A stretch of DNA of 64,000 bases from Planctomycetota bacterium (GCA_016795285.1 JAEUIC010000027.1:1-64000); one strand, 5' to 3'. Shown: positions 18,433 to 27,212, counted from the first letter of the stretch. Translations and numbers: made by a program. The notes: generated by a model from the sequence alone, not told the origin.

Positions 18433-20037
18433 ATGCCGACCGGCTATCTCGCGATCGTCCTGCACGCCCACCTGCCGTTCCTCCGCCATCCGGAGGATCC
18501 GACGGTCATGGAGGAGCGCTGGCTCTACGAGGCGGTCGCCGACACCTACCTCCCGCTGCTGCGCCTCTTCGAAGGGCTCGCGCACGATCGCGTCCGGTTC
18601 CGCTGCACGCTGTCGCTCTCCGCGCCGCTGATCTGCATGTTGCGCGACGACCTGCTGAAGGAGCGGATCGCGGCGCACCTCGACTCGCTCATCGCGCTCG
18701 GCGACAGCGAGATCGAGCGCACTCGCGCCGAGCCGTGGTACCAGAAGCTCGCCCGCCACTACCGCGATCGCTACGCGCAGCTGCGCGACACGTGGCGAGC
18801 GCACGACGGCGACCTCGTGCGCGCGTTCCGGCGGCTGCAGGACATGGGCTCCGGGCTCGAGGTGATCACCTCGAACGCCACGCACGGCTTCTTCCCGCTC
18901 ATGGACGGCAACCGGAACGCGATGCGCGCGCAGGTCGAGCTGGCCGCCGACCTCTACGAGAGCTGCTTCGGGCGGCGCACGCCGGGGATGTGGCTCGGCG
19001 AGTGCGGCTACGTGCCGGGCTGCGACGAGCTGCTGCGCGCCGCGGCGGTGCGCTACTTCTTCGTCGACACCCACGCGCTCGAGAACGCGTCGAGCCCCGC
19101 CCACTTCGGCGCCCACGCGCCGCTCTACTGCGAGAGCGGCGTCGCCGCGTTCGCGCGCGATGCCGAGTCGTCGCGCCAGGTGTGGAGCGCGAAGGAGGGC
19201 TACCCGGGCGACAAGCACTACCGCGACTTCTATCGCGACATCGGCTTCGACCTGCCGGTCGACTACCTGCGGCCCTGGATCCATCCCGAGGGCCACCGCC
19301 TCTACACCGGCTTCAAGTACCACGCGATCACCCACGACCAGCTGCACGACAAGTGGGTCTACGACCCGGAGATCGCGCGCGGCAAGGCGGGGCTGCACGC
19401 CACCCACTTCCGCGCCGGACGGCTGCGCCAGTGCGAAGCGCTCGCGCAGCGGATGGAGCAGCCGCCGCTGGTGGTCGCCCCGTTCGACGCCGAGCTGTTC
19501 GGCCACTGGTGGTACGAAGGCGTGCAGTTCCTCGACGACCTCTTCCGCCAGCTCCACTTCGATCAGCAGCCGGGCGCCGGGCTCGAGCCGATGACGCCCG
19601 CCGTCTACCTCGACCGCCATCCGACCCACCAGGTGGCGACGCCGTCGGCGAGCAGCTGGGGCCAGCGCGGCTTCTCCGAGTACTGGCTGAACGAGACCAA
19701 CGCGTGGGTCTACCCCCACCTGCACGCCGCCGCGGAGCGGATGGTCGCGCTGGCGCGCCGCTTCTCCGCGCCGGGCGTCACGCCGACCGACCTCGAGCGA
19801 CGGGCGCTGGCGCAGGCGGGCCGCGAGCTGCTCCTCGCGCAGTCGAGCGACTGGGCCTTCATCATGAAGACCGGCACCACCGTCTCGTACGCGACGCGCC
19901 GCACCCACGAGGCGATCGTCCGCTTCACGCGCCTGCACGACGACCTGTCGGCCGGCAAGGTCGACCTCCCCTACCTCGAGGCGCTCGAAGCGAAGGACAA
20001 CCTCTTCCACGACCTCGACTGGCGCGTCTGGGCCTGA
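18433..20037 (+). CDS. GH57 family glycoside hydrolase (1,4-alpha-glucan branching type, DUF1957-like)
   Basis: A 534-residue GH57 enzyme. It starts directly with the family's first strand, GYLAIVLHAHLPFLRHPE, which has the catalytic-barrel His residues, and contains TLSLSAPL, GMWLGECGY (nucleophile Glu ~190) and VAPFDAELFGHWWYEG (acid/base Asp ~354). These positions are close to Glu183 and Asp354 of the characterised archaeal GH57 branching enzyme. The downstream signatures SSWGQRGFSEYWLNETN and WAFIMKTGTTVSYA are typical of DUF1957/branching proteins. The likely role is cytoplasmic alpha-glucan (glycogen) branching, working with GlgA at 25580. An amylase-type activity cannot be ruled out from sequence alone. 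Confidence 0.9.
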   Translation: MPTGYLAIVLHAHLPFLRHPEDPTVMEERWLYEAVADTYLPLLRLFEGLAHDRVRFRCTLSLSAPLICMLRDDLLKERIAAHLDSLIALGDSEIERTRAEPWYQKLARHYRDRYAQLRDTWRAHDGDLVRAFRRLQDMGSGLEVITSNATHGFFPLMDGNRNAMRAQVELAADLYESCFGRRTPGMWLGECGYVPGCDELLRAAAVRYFFVDTHALENASSPAHFGAHAPLYCESGVAAFARDAESSRQVWSAKEGYPGDKHYRDFYRDIGFDLPVDYLRPWIHPEGHRLYTGFKYHAITHDQLHDKWVYDPEIARGKAGLHATHFRAGRLRQCEALAQRMEQPPLVVAPFDAELFGHWWYEGVQFLDDLFRQLHFDQQPGAGLEPMTPAVYLDRHPTHQVATPSASSWGQRGFSEYWLNETNAWVYPHLHAAAERMVALARRFSAPGVTPTDLERRALAQAGRELLLAQSSDWAFIMKTGTTVSYATRRTHEAIVRFTRLHDDLSAGKVDLPYLEALEAKDNLFHDLDWRVWA

Positions 20038-20124
20038 TGCGCGCGGCATCGGGCGGCACGCCGCGGCGGGTCGGTGCGACGCGCACGGCCGTCACCGCTC
20101 CGCGCGAGCGACGTCTCCTCGCGC

Positions 20125-21135
20125 GTGAGCCACCCCCACGACGCCCTCTTCCGCGCGATCTTCGGCCAACCGCTGCATGCCGCGGCGGAGCTGCACGCCG
20201 TCCTGCCGCCGGCACTGGCGGACGCGCTCGACCTCACGGGGCTGACGCGAGTCGAAGGATCGTTCGTCGACGAGGCGCTGCGTGCGAGCTGCTCCGACCT
20301 CCTCTTCCGTGCCCCCTGGCGACGTTCGTCGGCAGCAGCGCCAGGAGCCGAGCCGCTCCTCTATCTGCTGCTCGAGCACCAGAGCACCTTCGATCCGCGG
20401 ATGCCGCTGCGCCTGCTCGGGTACCTGACGCGGATCTGGGAGCGCCACGCGCGCGACCATCCAGGCGAACGGCGCCTGCCGCCGATCGTGCCGATCGTGA
20501 TCCACCACGGCACAAGACCGTGGGGAGGCCCGACCCGCTTCGCGCCGCAGTACTCGCTGCCGCCGCCGCTCGCCTCGACGCGCGAGCCGGAGCTGCTCGA
20601 CTTCGAGTTCCTGCTCGACGACCTCGCGCGATGCAGCGATGCCGACCTGCTCGCCCGCGGCAACGATGCGATCGCGCGCCTCGCCTTGCTGGCGTTGCGG
20701 ACGGGCCGTGACCGCGAGGGATTCTTCCCGCGCCTCGTTGCCGCCATTCGCGCGCTCGCCGCGAACCTGCGCGGACCCGAGGCCCCGTCGGCGTTGGCAG
20801 CGCTCGCGAGCTATGTTTGCCACGTCGGCGATGCGCCGCTCGCGCTGGTCCGCGACACCATCGCGGCCGCATTGCCGCCGGAAGTGCGGAGCCCGTTCAT
20901 GACGATCGCCGAACAACTGAAGGCGGAAGGCCGCGTCGAAGGCCGCGCCGAGGGCCGCACCGAGGGGGCCCTGGCGGCGCAGCGGGAGAGCCTCTCCGTG
21001 GTCCTCGAGTCGCGCTTCGGGCCGCTCGATGCCGCGGTGCGCGCGCGCATCGCCGCTGCCGATGGCGAGCAGCTGCTGCGCTGGATCCGCCGCTGCGCCG
21101 TCGCGCCGTCCGTCGCGGACGCGCTCGGCGGCTGA
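20125..21135 (+). CDS. Rpn family recombination-promoting nuclease / putative transposase (PF04754-like)
   Basis: A 336-residue member of the Rpn/YhgA family. The GTG at 20125 gives VSHPHDALFRAIF, the characteristic N-terminus of this family; upstream in-frame starts only add Arg-rich residues. The PDDEXK-like core is visible as SDLLFR (Asp) and LLYLLLEHQS (Glu-x-Gln), followed by the conserved LPPIVPIVIHHG. The C-terminus carries the usual EGR repeats (KAEGRVEGRAEGRTEG). Rpn proteins are DNA endonucleases that stimulate RecA-independent recombination in E. coli. There is no terminal inverted repeat or other transposon part here, so it looks like a resident gene. It converges with the GAF regulator gene. 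Confidence 0.88.
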   Translation: MSHPHDALFRAIFGQPLHAAAELHAVLPPALADALDLTGLTRVEGSFVDEALRASCSDLLFRAPWRRSSAAAPGAEPLLYLLLEHQSTFDPRMPLRLLGYLTRIWERHARDHPGERRLPPIVPIVIHHGTRPWGGPTRFAPQYSLPPPLASTREPELLDFEFLLDDLARCSDADLLARGNDAIARLALLALRTGRDREGFFPRLVAAIRALAANLRGPEAPSALAALASYVCHVGDAPLALVRDTIAAALPPEVRSPFMTIAEQLKAEGRVEGRAEGRTEGALAAQRESLSVVLESRFGPLDAAVRARIAAADGEQLLRWIRRCAVAPSVADALGG

Positions 21136-21167
21136 GCGCGGAGCGACGCGCCGGTCGACCTGCGCCG

Positions 21168-22559
21168 CTAGCTCCCTTCCTTCAGCTCGAGTTCGGCCCG
21201 CCCGTCGATCTCGAGCGCGAAGCGGCCGCGGGGCACCGGCACGAGCCGCACGTCGGGGCACTTCTCCTGCAGCCGCTTGCGCAGCAGGATCAGGCGGCTC
21301 TCGAGGTTGTCCTTGATCGGCGGCAGCCCGAGCGACGGGTCGAGCCGCAGCTCGCGGTTGGTGAACTCGAGCTGCCCGCCACGCACGCGCCGCTCGAGCA
21401 GCTTCCAGAGGATCCGCCCCGGCACGTTGCGCACCAGGTACTCGCCGTCGACGAAGAGGCAGTCGTCGCTGGGATAGAAGGCGAAGCGGTGCACCTTGCT
21501 CGCGGCGGCCCCGCGCGCGTGGGCGGCGCTCGCCACTGCCGCCGGCGCCACCGGCTCCTCGTCGTCGGCCTGCATGCGATCGATGCCGAGCGCGATCTGG
21601 TTGCCGACGATCTGCAGGAACGCCTCGTCCCACTCGTCGAACTGCAGCGGATCGCGGCTCTCGACGGCGAGCACCCCCACCAGCCGCTCGCCCGCCAGGA
21701 GCGGCAGCGCGAGCTGCGCCTGCGCGTCGGGCAGCCCCGGCAGCGGGATCTCGGGCGCGAGGCCGCCCGCGCCGCTCGACCGCTCGACCGCGCCACGGAT
21801 CGCCCGCCCGTAGCGCAGCTCCGCGGCGACGCCGCTCAACCGGACCATGCGCCGCTGCTGCGCGACCGTCCCGACGATGCCGTCGCCCGGCGCCACCTCG
21901 GCACCGATCCCGCCCGGCCCGTAACCGCGGCTCGCGAGCGTGACGAGGCGGCCGGTCGCGTCGTCGGCGAGCAGCACCATCGAGTGCGCGAAGCCGAGAT
22001 GCTCGGCCAACGCCAGCAGCGCGCCGCTCATCAGGTCGTCGAGGTCGCGCGCGCGCGCGATCCGTTCCGACACCGCCTGCAGCCCGCGCACCTCGGTCAT
22101 CGGGCCGGGCGCCACCTGCGCCGTCGGCGCGCAGTCGAGCAGCGGGTCGGGCGGCGTGAGGAAGCCGGTCACCGGCTCGAGCGCGAGCACCTCGTAGTGG
22201 TCGACCGCGATCAGCTTGAAGACGCCGGCCATGCCGGTGTGCGACGCGATCACCTGGATGCGAATCGCCATGCGGTCGAAGAGCTCGCCGCTCTCCTCCG
22301 AGCGCAGGTAGCGCAGCTTCAGGTTCCACGACTCGAAGGTGACCGGGTCGTAGAAGTGGACCGACGCGAACGGGTTCTCGAGCACGTTGCGCTTGGTCTT
22401 GTTGAAGAACTGGCAGGAGAGCGCGACGTGCTTCTCGTCGAGGAACTCGATCTGCGAGACGTAGGTGACGTTCGGTTCGCCGTCGCGCGAGCAGGTCGCG
22501 ATGAACGACGGGATCACCCCCTGGAAGCAGGGGCGCAGGTCGGCAAGGCGCGGCGTCAC
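21168..22559 (-). CDS. PNPOx-like, GAF and C-terminal winged-helix regulatory protein
   Basis: A 463-residue multidomain protein, last gene of the redox operon. Residues ~1-135 resemble a pyridoxamine-phosphate-oxidase-like flavin-binding split barrel (IPSFIATCSRDGEPNVTYVS, KRNVLENPFASVHFYDP). Residues ~155-330 form a GAF domain (LALPLLAGERLVGVLAVESRD). The C-terminal ~100 residues look like an OmpR/PhoB winged helix (IKDNLESRLILLRKRLQ, then VRLVPVPRGRFALEI; compare LRRKL...VRGRGYRL of the family). This would make it a one-component sensor and DNA-binding regulator; the winged-helix call is pattern-based. The GTG start overlaps the upstream stop by 4 bp (GTGA), which indicates coupling. Confidence 0.8.
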   Translation of the reverse strand: MTPRLADLRPCFQGVIPSFIATCSRDGEPNVTYVSQIEFLDEKHVALSCQFFNKTKRNVLENPFASVHFYDPVTFESWNLKLRYLRSEESGELFDRMAIRIQVIASHTGMAGVFKLIAVDHYEVLALEPVTGFLTPPDPLLDCAPTAQVAPGPMTEVRGLQAVSERIARARDLDDLMSGALLALAEHLGFAHSMVLLADDATGRLVTLASRGYGPGGIGAEVAPGDGIVGTVAQQRRMVRLSGVAAELRYGRAIRGAVERSSGAGGLAPEIPLPGLPDAQAQLALPLLAGERLVGVLAVESRDPLQFDEWDEAFLQIVGNQIALGIDRMQADDEEPVAPAAVASAAHARGAAASKVHRFAFYPSDDCLFVDGEYLVRNVPGRILWKLLERRVRGGQLEFTNRELRLDPSLGLPPIKDNLESRLILLRKRLQEKCPDVRLVPVPRGRFALEIDGRAELELKEGS

Positions 22560-23047
22560 GTCGCGCGCTCCGACCCGGCCGGCAGCAGCGGCGCGCCGGC
22601 GCCCGGCCCGGGCGTCTGCACGAAGAGCGCCTCGATGCGCACGCGCACGGCGTGGCACGGCCAGGCGTTCTGGCGCAGCGAGAGGCGCGGCGGCAGGCCG
22701 ATCACCGCGAGGTTGCGCGCCCACTCGCCGCGGTAGCGCTCGATGAAGCAGCGCTCCTCGTCGGCGGCGCGCGCGAGGGCGGCGACGCTCCCCTTCACCT
22801 GCAGCGAGCGGTGGTCCTCGATGCGCGCGAAGCAGACGGCGACGCGACCCGACGCGCCGATGGCGTCGACCACCGCGGCGCCGGTCGCCTCCGGCACGAA
22901 GACCGTGAGCGAGCGACGGCCGCGCTCGACGCGCACGCCCATGGCGCGGCAGCACGCGGGGAAGAGCTGCCGATCGCGCGACGCGACCAGCACGCTCACC
23001 CCCGATTGCATGAACTCCGCGACCTCCGTCGAGACGAGCTGCGCCAT
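22556..23047 (-). CDS. pyridoxamine 5'-phosphate oxidase-like (FMN-binding split barrel) protein
   Basis: A 163-residue protein of the PNPOx-like split-barrel superfamily, which includes FMN- or F420-dependent reductases and heme-utilisation proteins. The family pattern is visible in VSVLVASRDRQLFPACCRAMG (first half within residues 17-37), SLTVFVPEATGAAVVDAIGASGRVAVCF (in part) and DHRSLQVKGSV. The substrate is unknown. The ATG at 23047 starts MAQLVSTEVAEFMQSGVS, the usual N-terminus. Its stop codon overlaps the start of the PNPOx-GAF regulator gene. It lies 51 bp downstream of a cytochrome c gene, so a link to redox sensing is inferred from context. Confidence 0.82.
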   Translation of the reverse strand: MAQLVSTEVAEFMQSGVSVLVASRDRQLFPACCRAMGVRVERGRRSLTVFVPEATGAAVVDAIGASGRVAVCFARIEDHRSLQVKGSVAALARAADEERCFIERYRGEWARNLAVIGLPPRLSLRQNAWPCHAVRVRIEALFVQTPGPGAGAPLLPAGSERAT

Positions 23048-23098
23048 GCGGCGCGGATCGTAGCGCGCTCGTCCCGACGGGGAATCGCGGGCGGCGCG

Positions 23099-23671
23099 TC
23101 AGTTCGCGCCGGGCGGCGGCAGCGGCTGCGGCACCCGGTTCGACACCGGCGGCAGCGAGCGGAGGTAGGCCCAGATCGCGCGCAAGTCGGCGTCGCTGAA
23201 GTGCTGGAACGCCGGGATCGGCATCGGCGGCAGGAGCTCGCGCCCGCGCCCGCGCGTGCGGCCGGTGCGGATGGTGGCGACGAACTCCTCCTCGCTCCAG
23301 CTGCCAAGTCCCGTCTCGACGTCGGGCGTGAGGTTGGCCGCGAAGCTCGTGCCCCACGGCCCCGACCACGCGGTGAGCTCGCCGGTCGTGCTGGCGATCC
23401 ACGGCCCCGACGCAGCCGGCGCCGGCGGCAGCGCGAGCTCCTGGCGGTGGCCCGACAGCGACCGCGCCGCGTCGGGCACGGGGCCGGCCGGACCGAACTC
23501 CTTCGGCGCGTGGCAATCGACGCAGCCGACCGCGTTCACGAGGTAGCGGCCGCGCGCGACGCGAGCGTCCTGCGAGTCGGCGGACGGGCCGGTCGGCTGC
23601 GCGGCGCTGTAGGCGACCGCGGCACCAGCGAGGCAGAGGACGGCAAGGCTCATCGAAAGACGGCGATCCAT
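23099..23671 (-). CDS. secreted monoheme c-type cytochrome
   Basis: A 190-residue exported protein with an N-terminal signal (MSLAVLCLAGAAVAYSAAQP) and one heme c attachment site, CVDCH, near residue 50. MPIPAFQHFSDADLRAIWAYLRSLP at the C-terminal side contains the Met axial-ligand candidate and the YLRSLPP ending typical of class I cytochrome c domains. Many planctomycete cytochromes of this type (with EEEFVATIRTGRTRGRG segments) accompany larger diheme proteins. It is 28 bp downstream of the diheme cytochrome gene and probably passes electrons in the periplasm. The partner oxidase or dehydrogenase is not in the window. Confidence 0.9.
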   Translation of the reverse strand: MDRRLSMSLAVLCLAGAAVAYSAAQPTGPSADSQDARVARGRYLVNAVGCVDCHAPKEFGPAGPVPDAARSLSGHRQELALPPAPAASGPWIASTTGELTAWSGPWGTSFAANLTPDVETGLGSWSEEEFVATIRTGRTRGRGRELLPPMPIPAFQHFSDADLRAIWAYLRSLPPVSNRVPQPLPPPGAN

Positions 23672-23699
23672 GGCAGAGCTCCTTCAGGGGGGATTCGGG

Positions 23700-24773
23700 T
23701 CAGCGGGACGCAGCGGGGACGAGATCGGCGCGGATCCACTCCGCGATGGTTTGCGAGGCGTGCGAGTCGACGACGCGCGTGCCGAGCGGCGGCATCTGCT
23801 GCGCGGCGTGGCGCGAAGCGATGCGGCGCGCCAGGACGCTCTGCTCCGGAGCGCCGGGCGCGATGCGCAGCGACGCGTCTTGCAGCGCGAAGCGGCTCTC
23901 CACGCCGACGGTGGTGGAGAGCGCGGCCGGCGGTGCGGCGCGCTTCGTCGCGTCTTCGCGCAGCGAGGCGGCGAGGTCCATGCCGAGGCCGGCGAGCGGG
24001 CCGCTCGCGTTGTGGCAGGCGGCGCAGTTGCCGTGCAGGTAGCCGAGCACCGCCCGCTCGCGCGGCGACGCGGCGGCGATGCGCGGCGGCGTCGCCAACA
24101 GCCACTCCGGCAGTCCGCGCACGAGGCCGCGCCGCACCAGCTCGGCCAGGTCGAGCGCGCCGTCCGGCAGCGGCCCGCCGTGCAGCGCCAGCGGATCGCG
24201 ATCGCCCGAGAGCTGCAGCGCACCGAAGCCGAGGACGACGTCGGCGCCGCCGCGATGGCACGCGAGGCAGTCGAGGCGCGACGGGACATCGAAGCGCACG
24301 CCGTCGGGCGTCGTCGCCGCGCCACGCACGCCGCACTCGGGCGCGAGCGGCGCCGCGGAGCCGTCGGCCGCCCACTGGTAGCTGGCGAAGCGCCACTCGC
24401 CGTCGGTGCCGAGCTCGAGGTAGCGCGTCTCGATCGGCCGCTCGAAGGCGAACTCCTTCCAGAGGCGCGTGCCCGGCGGGAAGCGCCAGTGGTCGGGGTC
24501 GCTCGCGTCGATGGAGGTGCCGGGCGGCAGCGCGATCCAGCGCCGCTTCGTCGCGCCGTCGGTCCAGAGCGGGTACTGCGGCGAGAACGCGATCACGCCG
24601 TCGGCCAGCGTGCGCGCCGCGAAGTCGGAGTAGAGGCCGGTCGCCGCGAGCGTCGGCGGCAGGGTGCCGCTCTCCGCCGCCGGCGCGCGGCCGCAGCCGA
24701 TCAGCAGCGCCACCATGCCGATCGCCAGCGCGAGCGTCAGCGCGCCGCCGGCGGCTCGTTCGCGGCTCAGCAT
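23700..24773 (-). CDS. diheme c-type cytochrome lipoprotein (SO_2930/HNE_0200-like)
   Basis: A 357-residue lipoprotein: the lipobox LIGC follows a hydrophobic N-terminus. Two heme c motifs are visible, CLACH (about residue 170) and CAACH (about residue 250). The segment VIAFSPQYPLWTDGATKRRW with LPPGT resembles the SO_2930-type diheme cytochrome family, annotated in many Gram-negative bacteria but of unknown partner. The C-terminal MPPLGTRVVD provides a Met ligand candidate and the usual ending (ESVLAxRI...QMPPLGT) of planctomycete-type heme domains. Its start overlaps the hemerythrin-like gene's end by 7 bp. Family assignment is from memory of motifs and is moderately certain. Confidence 0.85.
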   Translation of the reverse strand: MLSRERAAGGALTLALAIGMVALLIGCGRAPAAESGTLPPTLAATGLYSDFAARTLADGVIAFSPQYPLWTDGATKRRWIALPPGTSIDASDPDHWRFPPGTRLWKEFAFERPIETRYLELGTDGEWRFASYQWAADGSAAPLAPECGVRGAATTPDGVRFDVPSRLDCLACHRGGADVVLGFGALQLSGDRDPLALHGGPLPDGALDLAELVRRGLVRGLPEWLLATPPRIAAASPRERAVLGYLHGNCAACHNASGPLAGLGMDLAASLREDATKRAAPPAALSTTVGVESRFALQDASLRIAPGAPEQSVLARRIASRHAAQQMPPLGTRVVDSHASQTIAEWIRADLVPAASR

Positions 24774-25390
24774 GGGGCGACCTCCGCCGTCGCGGCAGGC
24801 GTCGCGGTGGCCGTGGCGGCCGCGGCCGCGCGCAGGCTCGCCAGCAGCTGCGCTCGTTCGACCCCGTTCACCGCCGGCAGCAGCAACGCGAGCCACTCGA
24901 GCTGCCGCTCGATCGGCAGCACCGCGACGATCCGCTCGTGCAGCTGCGCGAGCTCCGCGTCGCTCGCGTGCGCCCAGAGCTGGCGGTTCGCGGCGAGCTC
25001 CTCGCGCTCCATGTGGAGCAGCTGCAGGGCGACCAGCCGGTGGAGCTCCTCGACGAGCTTGCGGCCGTGGGCCACGCGCGCGGCGGGCGCCGCGGCGACC
25101 AGCCGCTCGACGCGGCGCAGCAGCTCGCGCTCGCGGCCGGCCAGGCGGACGTGCTCGCCATGCAGCTCGGCGGCGAGCTGCGGGCAGCTCTGCGCCACCG
25201 CCGGGACGATCTGCGCGTCCTCGAGCGCCGCGTGCTCGGCCAGCAGCTCGATCAGTCGGCGCACCTCGGCCGCCACCGCGTCGGCGGCCGCGCGCTGCTC
25301 GAAGTCGGCGCGGGCGGCGGCCGCTGCCGTCGCGAAGAGCGCCGCGCGCAGCCCCTTGTGGATCGTCGTGAAGAGATCGATGCGAGCCAT
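24767..25390 (-). CDS. hemerythrin HHE-domain-like protein
   Basis: A 207-residue, almost entirely helical protein and the first gene of the redox operon. Di-iron ligand candidates are spaced as in HHE proteins: His in TTIHKG, HxxxE in HAALE, His in ELHGEH, His in ELHRL and HxxxE in HMERE. Hemerythrin-like proteins bind O2 or NO, or take part in iron-sulfur repair. The Ala/Thr-rich C-terminal tail has no obvious function. The upstream 189 bp to glgA contain three CTAAG direct repeats 22 and 11 bp apart. The combination with cytochromes and a flavin/GAF regulator suggests an oxygen or nitrosative-stress response, by inference. Confidence 0.82.
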   Translation of the reverse strand: MARIDLFTTIHKGLRAALFATAAAAARADFEQRAAADAVAAEVRRLIELLAEHAALEDAQIVPAVAQSCPQLAAELHGEHVRLAGRERELLRRVERLVAAAPAARVAHGRKLVEELHRLVALQLLHMEREELAANRQLWAHASDAELAQLHERIVAVLPIERQLEWLALLLPAVNGVERAQLLASLRAAAAATATATPAATAEVAPC

Positions 25391-25445
25391 GAACCACCTC
25401 CGTCGAAGCCGGCGGAAGTGTCGTCCAAGGCGGGACGGCGCGCAC

Positions 25446-25485
25446 CCTAAGAGGTTGCTGCGTCTTTCCTAAGAAATGGCTAAGC
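25446..25485. promoter_or_regulatory. three phased CTAAG direct repeats (candidate operator)
   Basis: CCTAAGA occurs at 25446-25452 and again at 25468-25474, and GCTAAGC at 25479-25485. The start-to-start distances of CTAAG are 22 and 11 bp, i.e. two and one helical turns. OmpR/PhoB winged-helix proteins typically bind direct repeats with 11-bp phasing. The boxes lie 56-95 bp upstream of the hemerythrin-like start and ~95-134 bp upstream of glgA. Binding is not shown; this is a site proposed from pattern and place. Confidence 0.45.
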
Positions 25486-25579
25486 GCGCGGCGCCACCGC
25501 GACGACGCGCGGCTTGAACGGCGCGCGCCGCCGGCGACGATGCGGCGCCGTTCCCCTCCCGACCGGAGCGTCACCGCGC

Positions 25580-27082
25580 ATGCGCATCCTCTTCGTCGCC
25601 TCCGAGTGCGCGCCGTTCGCCAAGACCGGCGGCCTCGGCGACGTGGTCGGCGCGCTGCCGAAGTGGCTGGCGCGGCGTGGCCACGACGTGCGCATCGTGA
25701 TGCCGCTCTACGGCTACCTGCCGACGCTGCGCTGGGACGACTTCGAGCGGCTCGACGGCGTGCTGACCGTGCCGATGGGCGGCGGGGCGCAGCGGGCGGC
25801 GGTGCGCCTCGGCGAGCTGCCGCGCGGCGGCGCCGCCAGCAACGCGGCGCCGCCAGTGCGCGTCTACTTCCTCGAGCACCGCCGCTGGTTCGACCGCCCC
25901 CACCTCTACGGCAGCCCGACCGAGGCGTACGGCGACAACCTCGAGCGGTTCTCCTTCCTCTCGCGCGGCGCGCTGTCGCTCTGCAGCGCGCTCAACTGGA
26001 CGCCCGACGTCGTCCACGCCCACGACTGGCAGGCCGCGCTCGCCCCCGTCTACCTGAACACCGTCGAGTGGGGCCGTCCGCTGCACGGCGCCGCGTCGCT
26101 GCTGACGATCCACAACCTCGCCTACCAGGGCGAGTTCGACCCGCGCGAGCTGTGGCGCACCGGGCTCGGCAACGAGCACCTCCACGCGAAGGGGCTCGAG
26201 CACTTCGGCGCGCTGAACCTCCTGAAGGGCGGCCTCTGGCACGCCACCTTCCTCTCGACCGTGAGCCCCACCTACTCGCGCGAGATCCAGAGCAGCGAGC
26301 ACGGCTGCGGCCTCGATGGCGTGCTCCGCGAGCGCGCCGCCGACCTGCGCGGGATCCTGAACGGCATCGACGGCGACGAGTGGGATCCGGCGCGCGATCC
26401 GCTGATCAGCGCCCCCTACTCGCGCGACGACCTCGACGGCAAGACGGCTTGCAAGATGGCGTTGCAGCGCGAGGCGGGGCTGCCGGTGCGCGCGACGACT
26501 CCGCTGGTCGCCTGGGTCGGTCGCTTCGCCTACCAGAAGGGGATCGACGTCGTCGCCCACGCGCTGATGGGGCTGGTGCACGAGGAGGCGCAGTTCGTGC
26601 TGCTCGGCACCGGCGATCCGAAGGCGGAGCGGTGGCTCGCCGATCTCGCCGCGCGCTACCCGCAGAAGGTGCGCCTCTTCGCCGGCTTCGACCACAAGCT
26701 CGCCCACCGCATCGAGGCGGGCGCCGACTTCTTCCTGATGCCGTCGCGCTTCGAGCCGTGCGGCCTGAACCAGATGTACAGCCAGCGCTACGGCACGCTG
26801 CCGATCGTGCGCGCGACCGGCGGCCTCGCTGACACGGTCCGCAACTACGACGAGTCGAGCGGCCGCGGCACCGGCTTCATGCTGCTCGAGCTCTCGCCCG
26901 ACGCGCTCTACCACACCGTCCGCTGGGCGCTGGCGACCTGGTGGCAGCGGCGCCCCCACATCGACGCGATGCGGCGCGAGGCGATGAGCCTCGACTGGAG
27001 CTGGGACCGCTTCGCCGGCGACTACGAGCTCCTCTACCGCCAGGCATGGGAGCGGCGCCGCGGCCAGCCGTGGCGAGGCTGA
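25580..27082 (+). CDS. glgA: glycogen synthase (ADP-glucose type, GT5)
   Basis: A 500-residue GT5 starch/glycogen synthase that elongates alpha-1,4-glucan from ADP-glucose in the cytoplasm. It begins MRILFVASECAPFAKTGGLG, with the substrate-binding Lys at position 15 of KTGGLGDV as in E. coli GlgA. VHAHDWQAAL, LTIHNLAYQGEF and the C-terminal PSRFEPCGLNQMYSQRYGT (ending LPIVRATGGLADTV) are diagnostic. The length is slightly above the ~477 of E. coli. The upstream in-frame 66 bp is not conserved-looking. It is transcribed divergently from the redox operon. It probably acts with the GH57 enzyme at 18433; no glgC or glgP is visible in the window. Confidence 0.96.
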   Translation: MRILFVASECAPFAKTGGLGDVVGALPKWLARRGHDVRIVMPLYGYLPTLRWDDFERLDGVLTVPMGGGAQRAAVRLGELPRGGAASNAAPPVRVYFLEHRRWFDRPHLYGSPTEAYGDNLERFSFLSRGALSLCSALNWTPDVVHAHDWQAALAPVYLNTVEWGRPLHGAASLLTIHNLAYQGEFDPRELWRTGLGNEHLHAKGLEHFGALNLLKGGLWHATFLSTVSPTYSREIQSSEHGCGLDGVLRERAADLRGILNGIDGDEWDPARDPLISAPYSRDDLDGKTACKMALQREAGLPVRATTPLVAWVGRFAYQKGIDVVAHALMGLVHEEAQFVLLGTGDPKAERWLADLAARYPQKVRLFAGFDHKLAHRIEAGADFFLMPSRFEPCGLNQMYSQRYGTLPIVRATGGLADTVRNYDESSGRGTGFMLLELSPDALYHTVRWALATWWQRRPHIDAMRREAMSLDWSWDRFAGDYELLYRQAWERRRGQPWRG

Positions 27083-27186
27083 CCGCGGCACCCGCGCCGC
27101 TTCGAGCGCCCCTCGAGGTCTGAGGCCGATCGAGCGCGCCGCGGCGGCAGACCTCCCGCGACGCGCCCGATCGTGACATGAGTGTC

Positions 27187-27205
27187 GACTCGCCGCTCGC
27201 GAGTC
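27187..27205 (+). terminator. possible short hairpin after glgA
   Basis: GACTCGC (27187-27193) and GCGAGTC (27199-27205) form a 7-bp stem with a 5-nt loop, 105 bp after the glgA stop and just before the stop of the convergent sigma/CpReg gene at 27213. No U-tract follows, so assignment as a terminator is weak. Confidence 0.3.
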
Positions 27206-27212
27206 AGTCGGT

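Noticed and set aside
20125..21135. Active transposon carrying the Rpn gene
   Set aside because: No terminal inverted repeats, target duplication or other transposition genes were found around it; Rpn proteins are usually resident.
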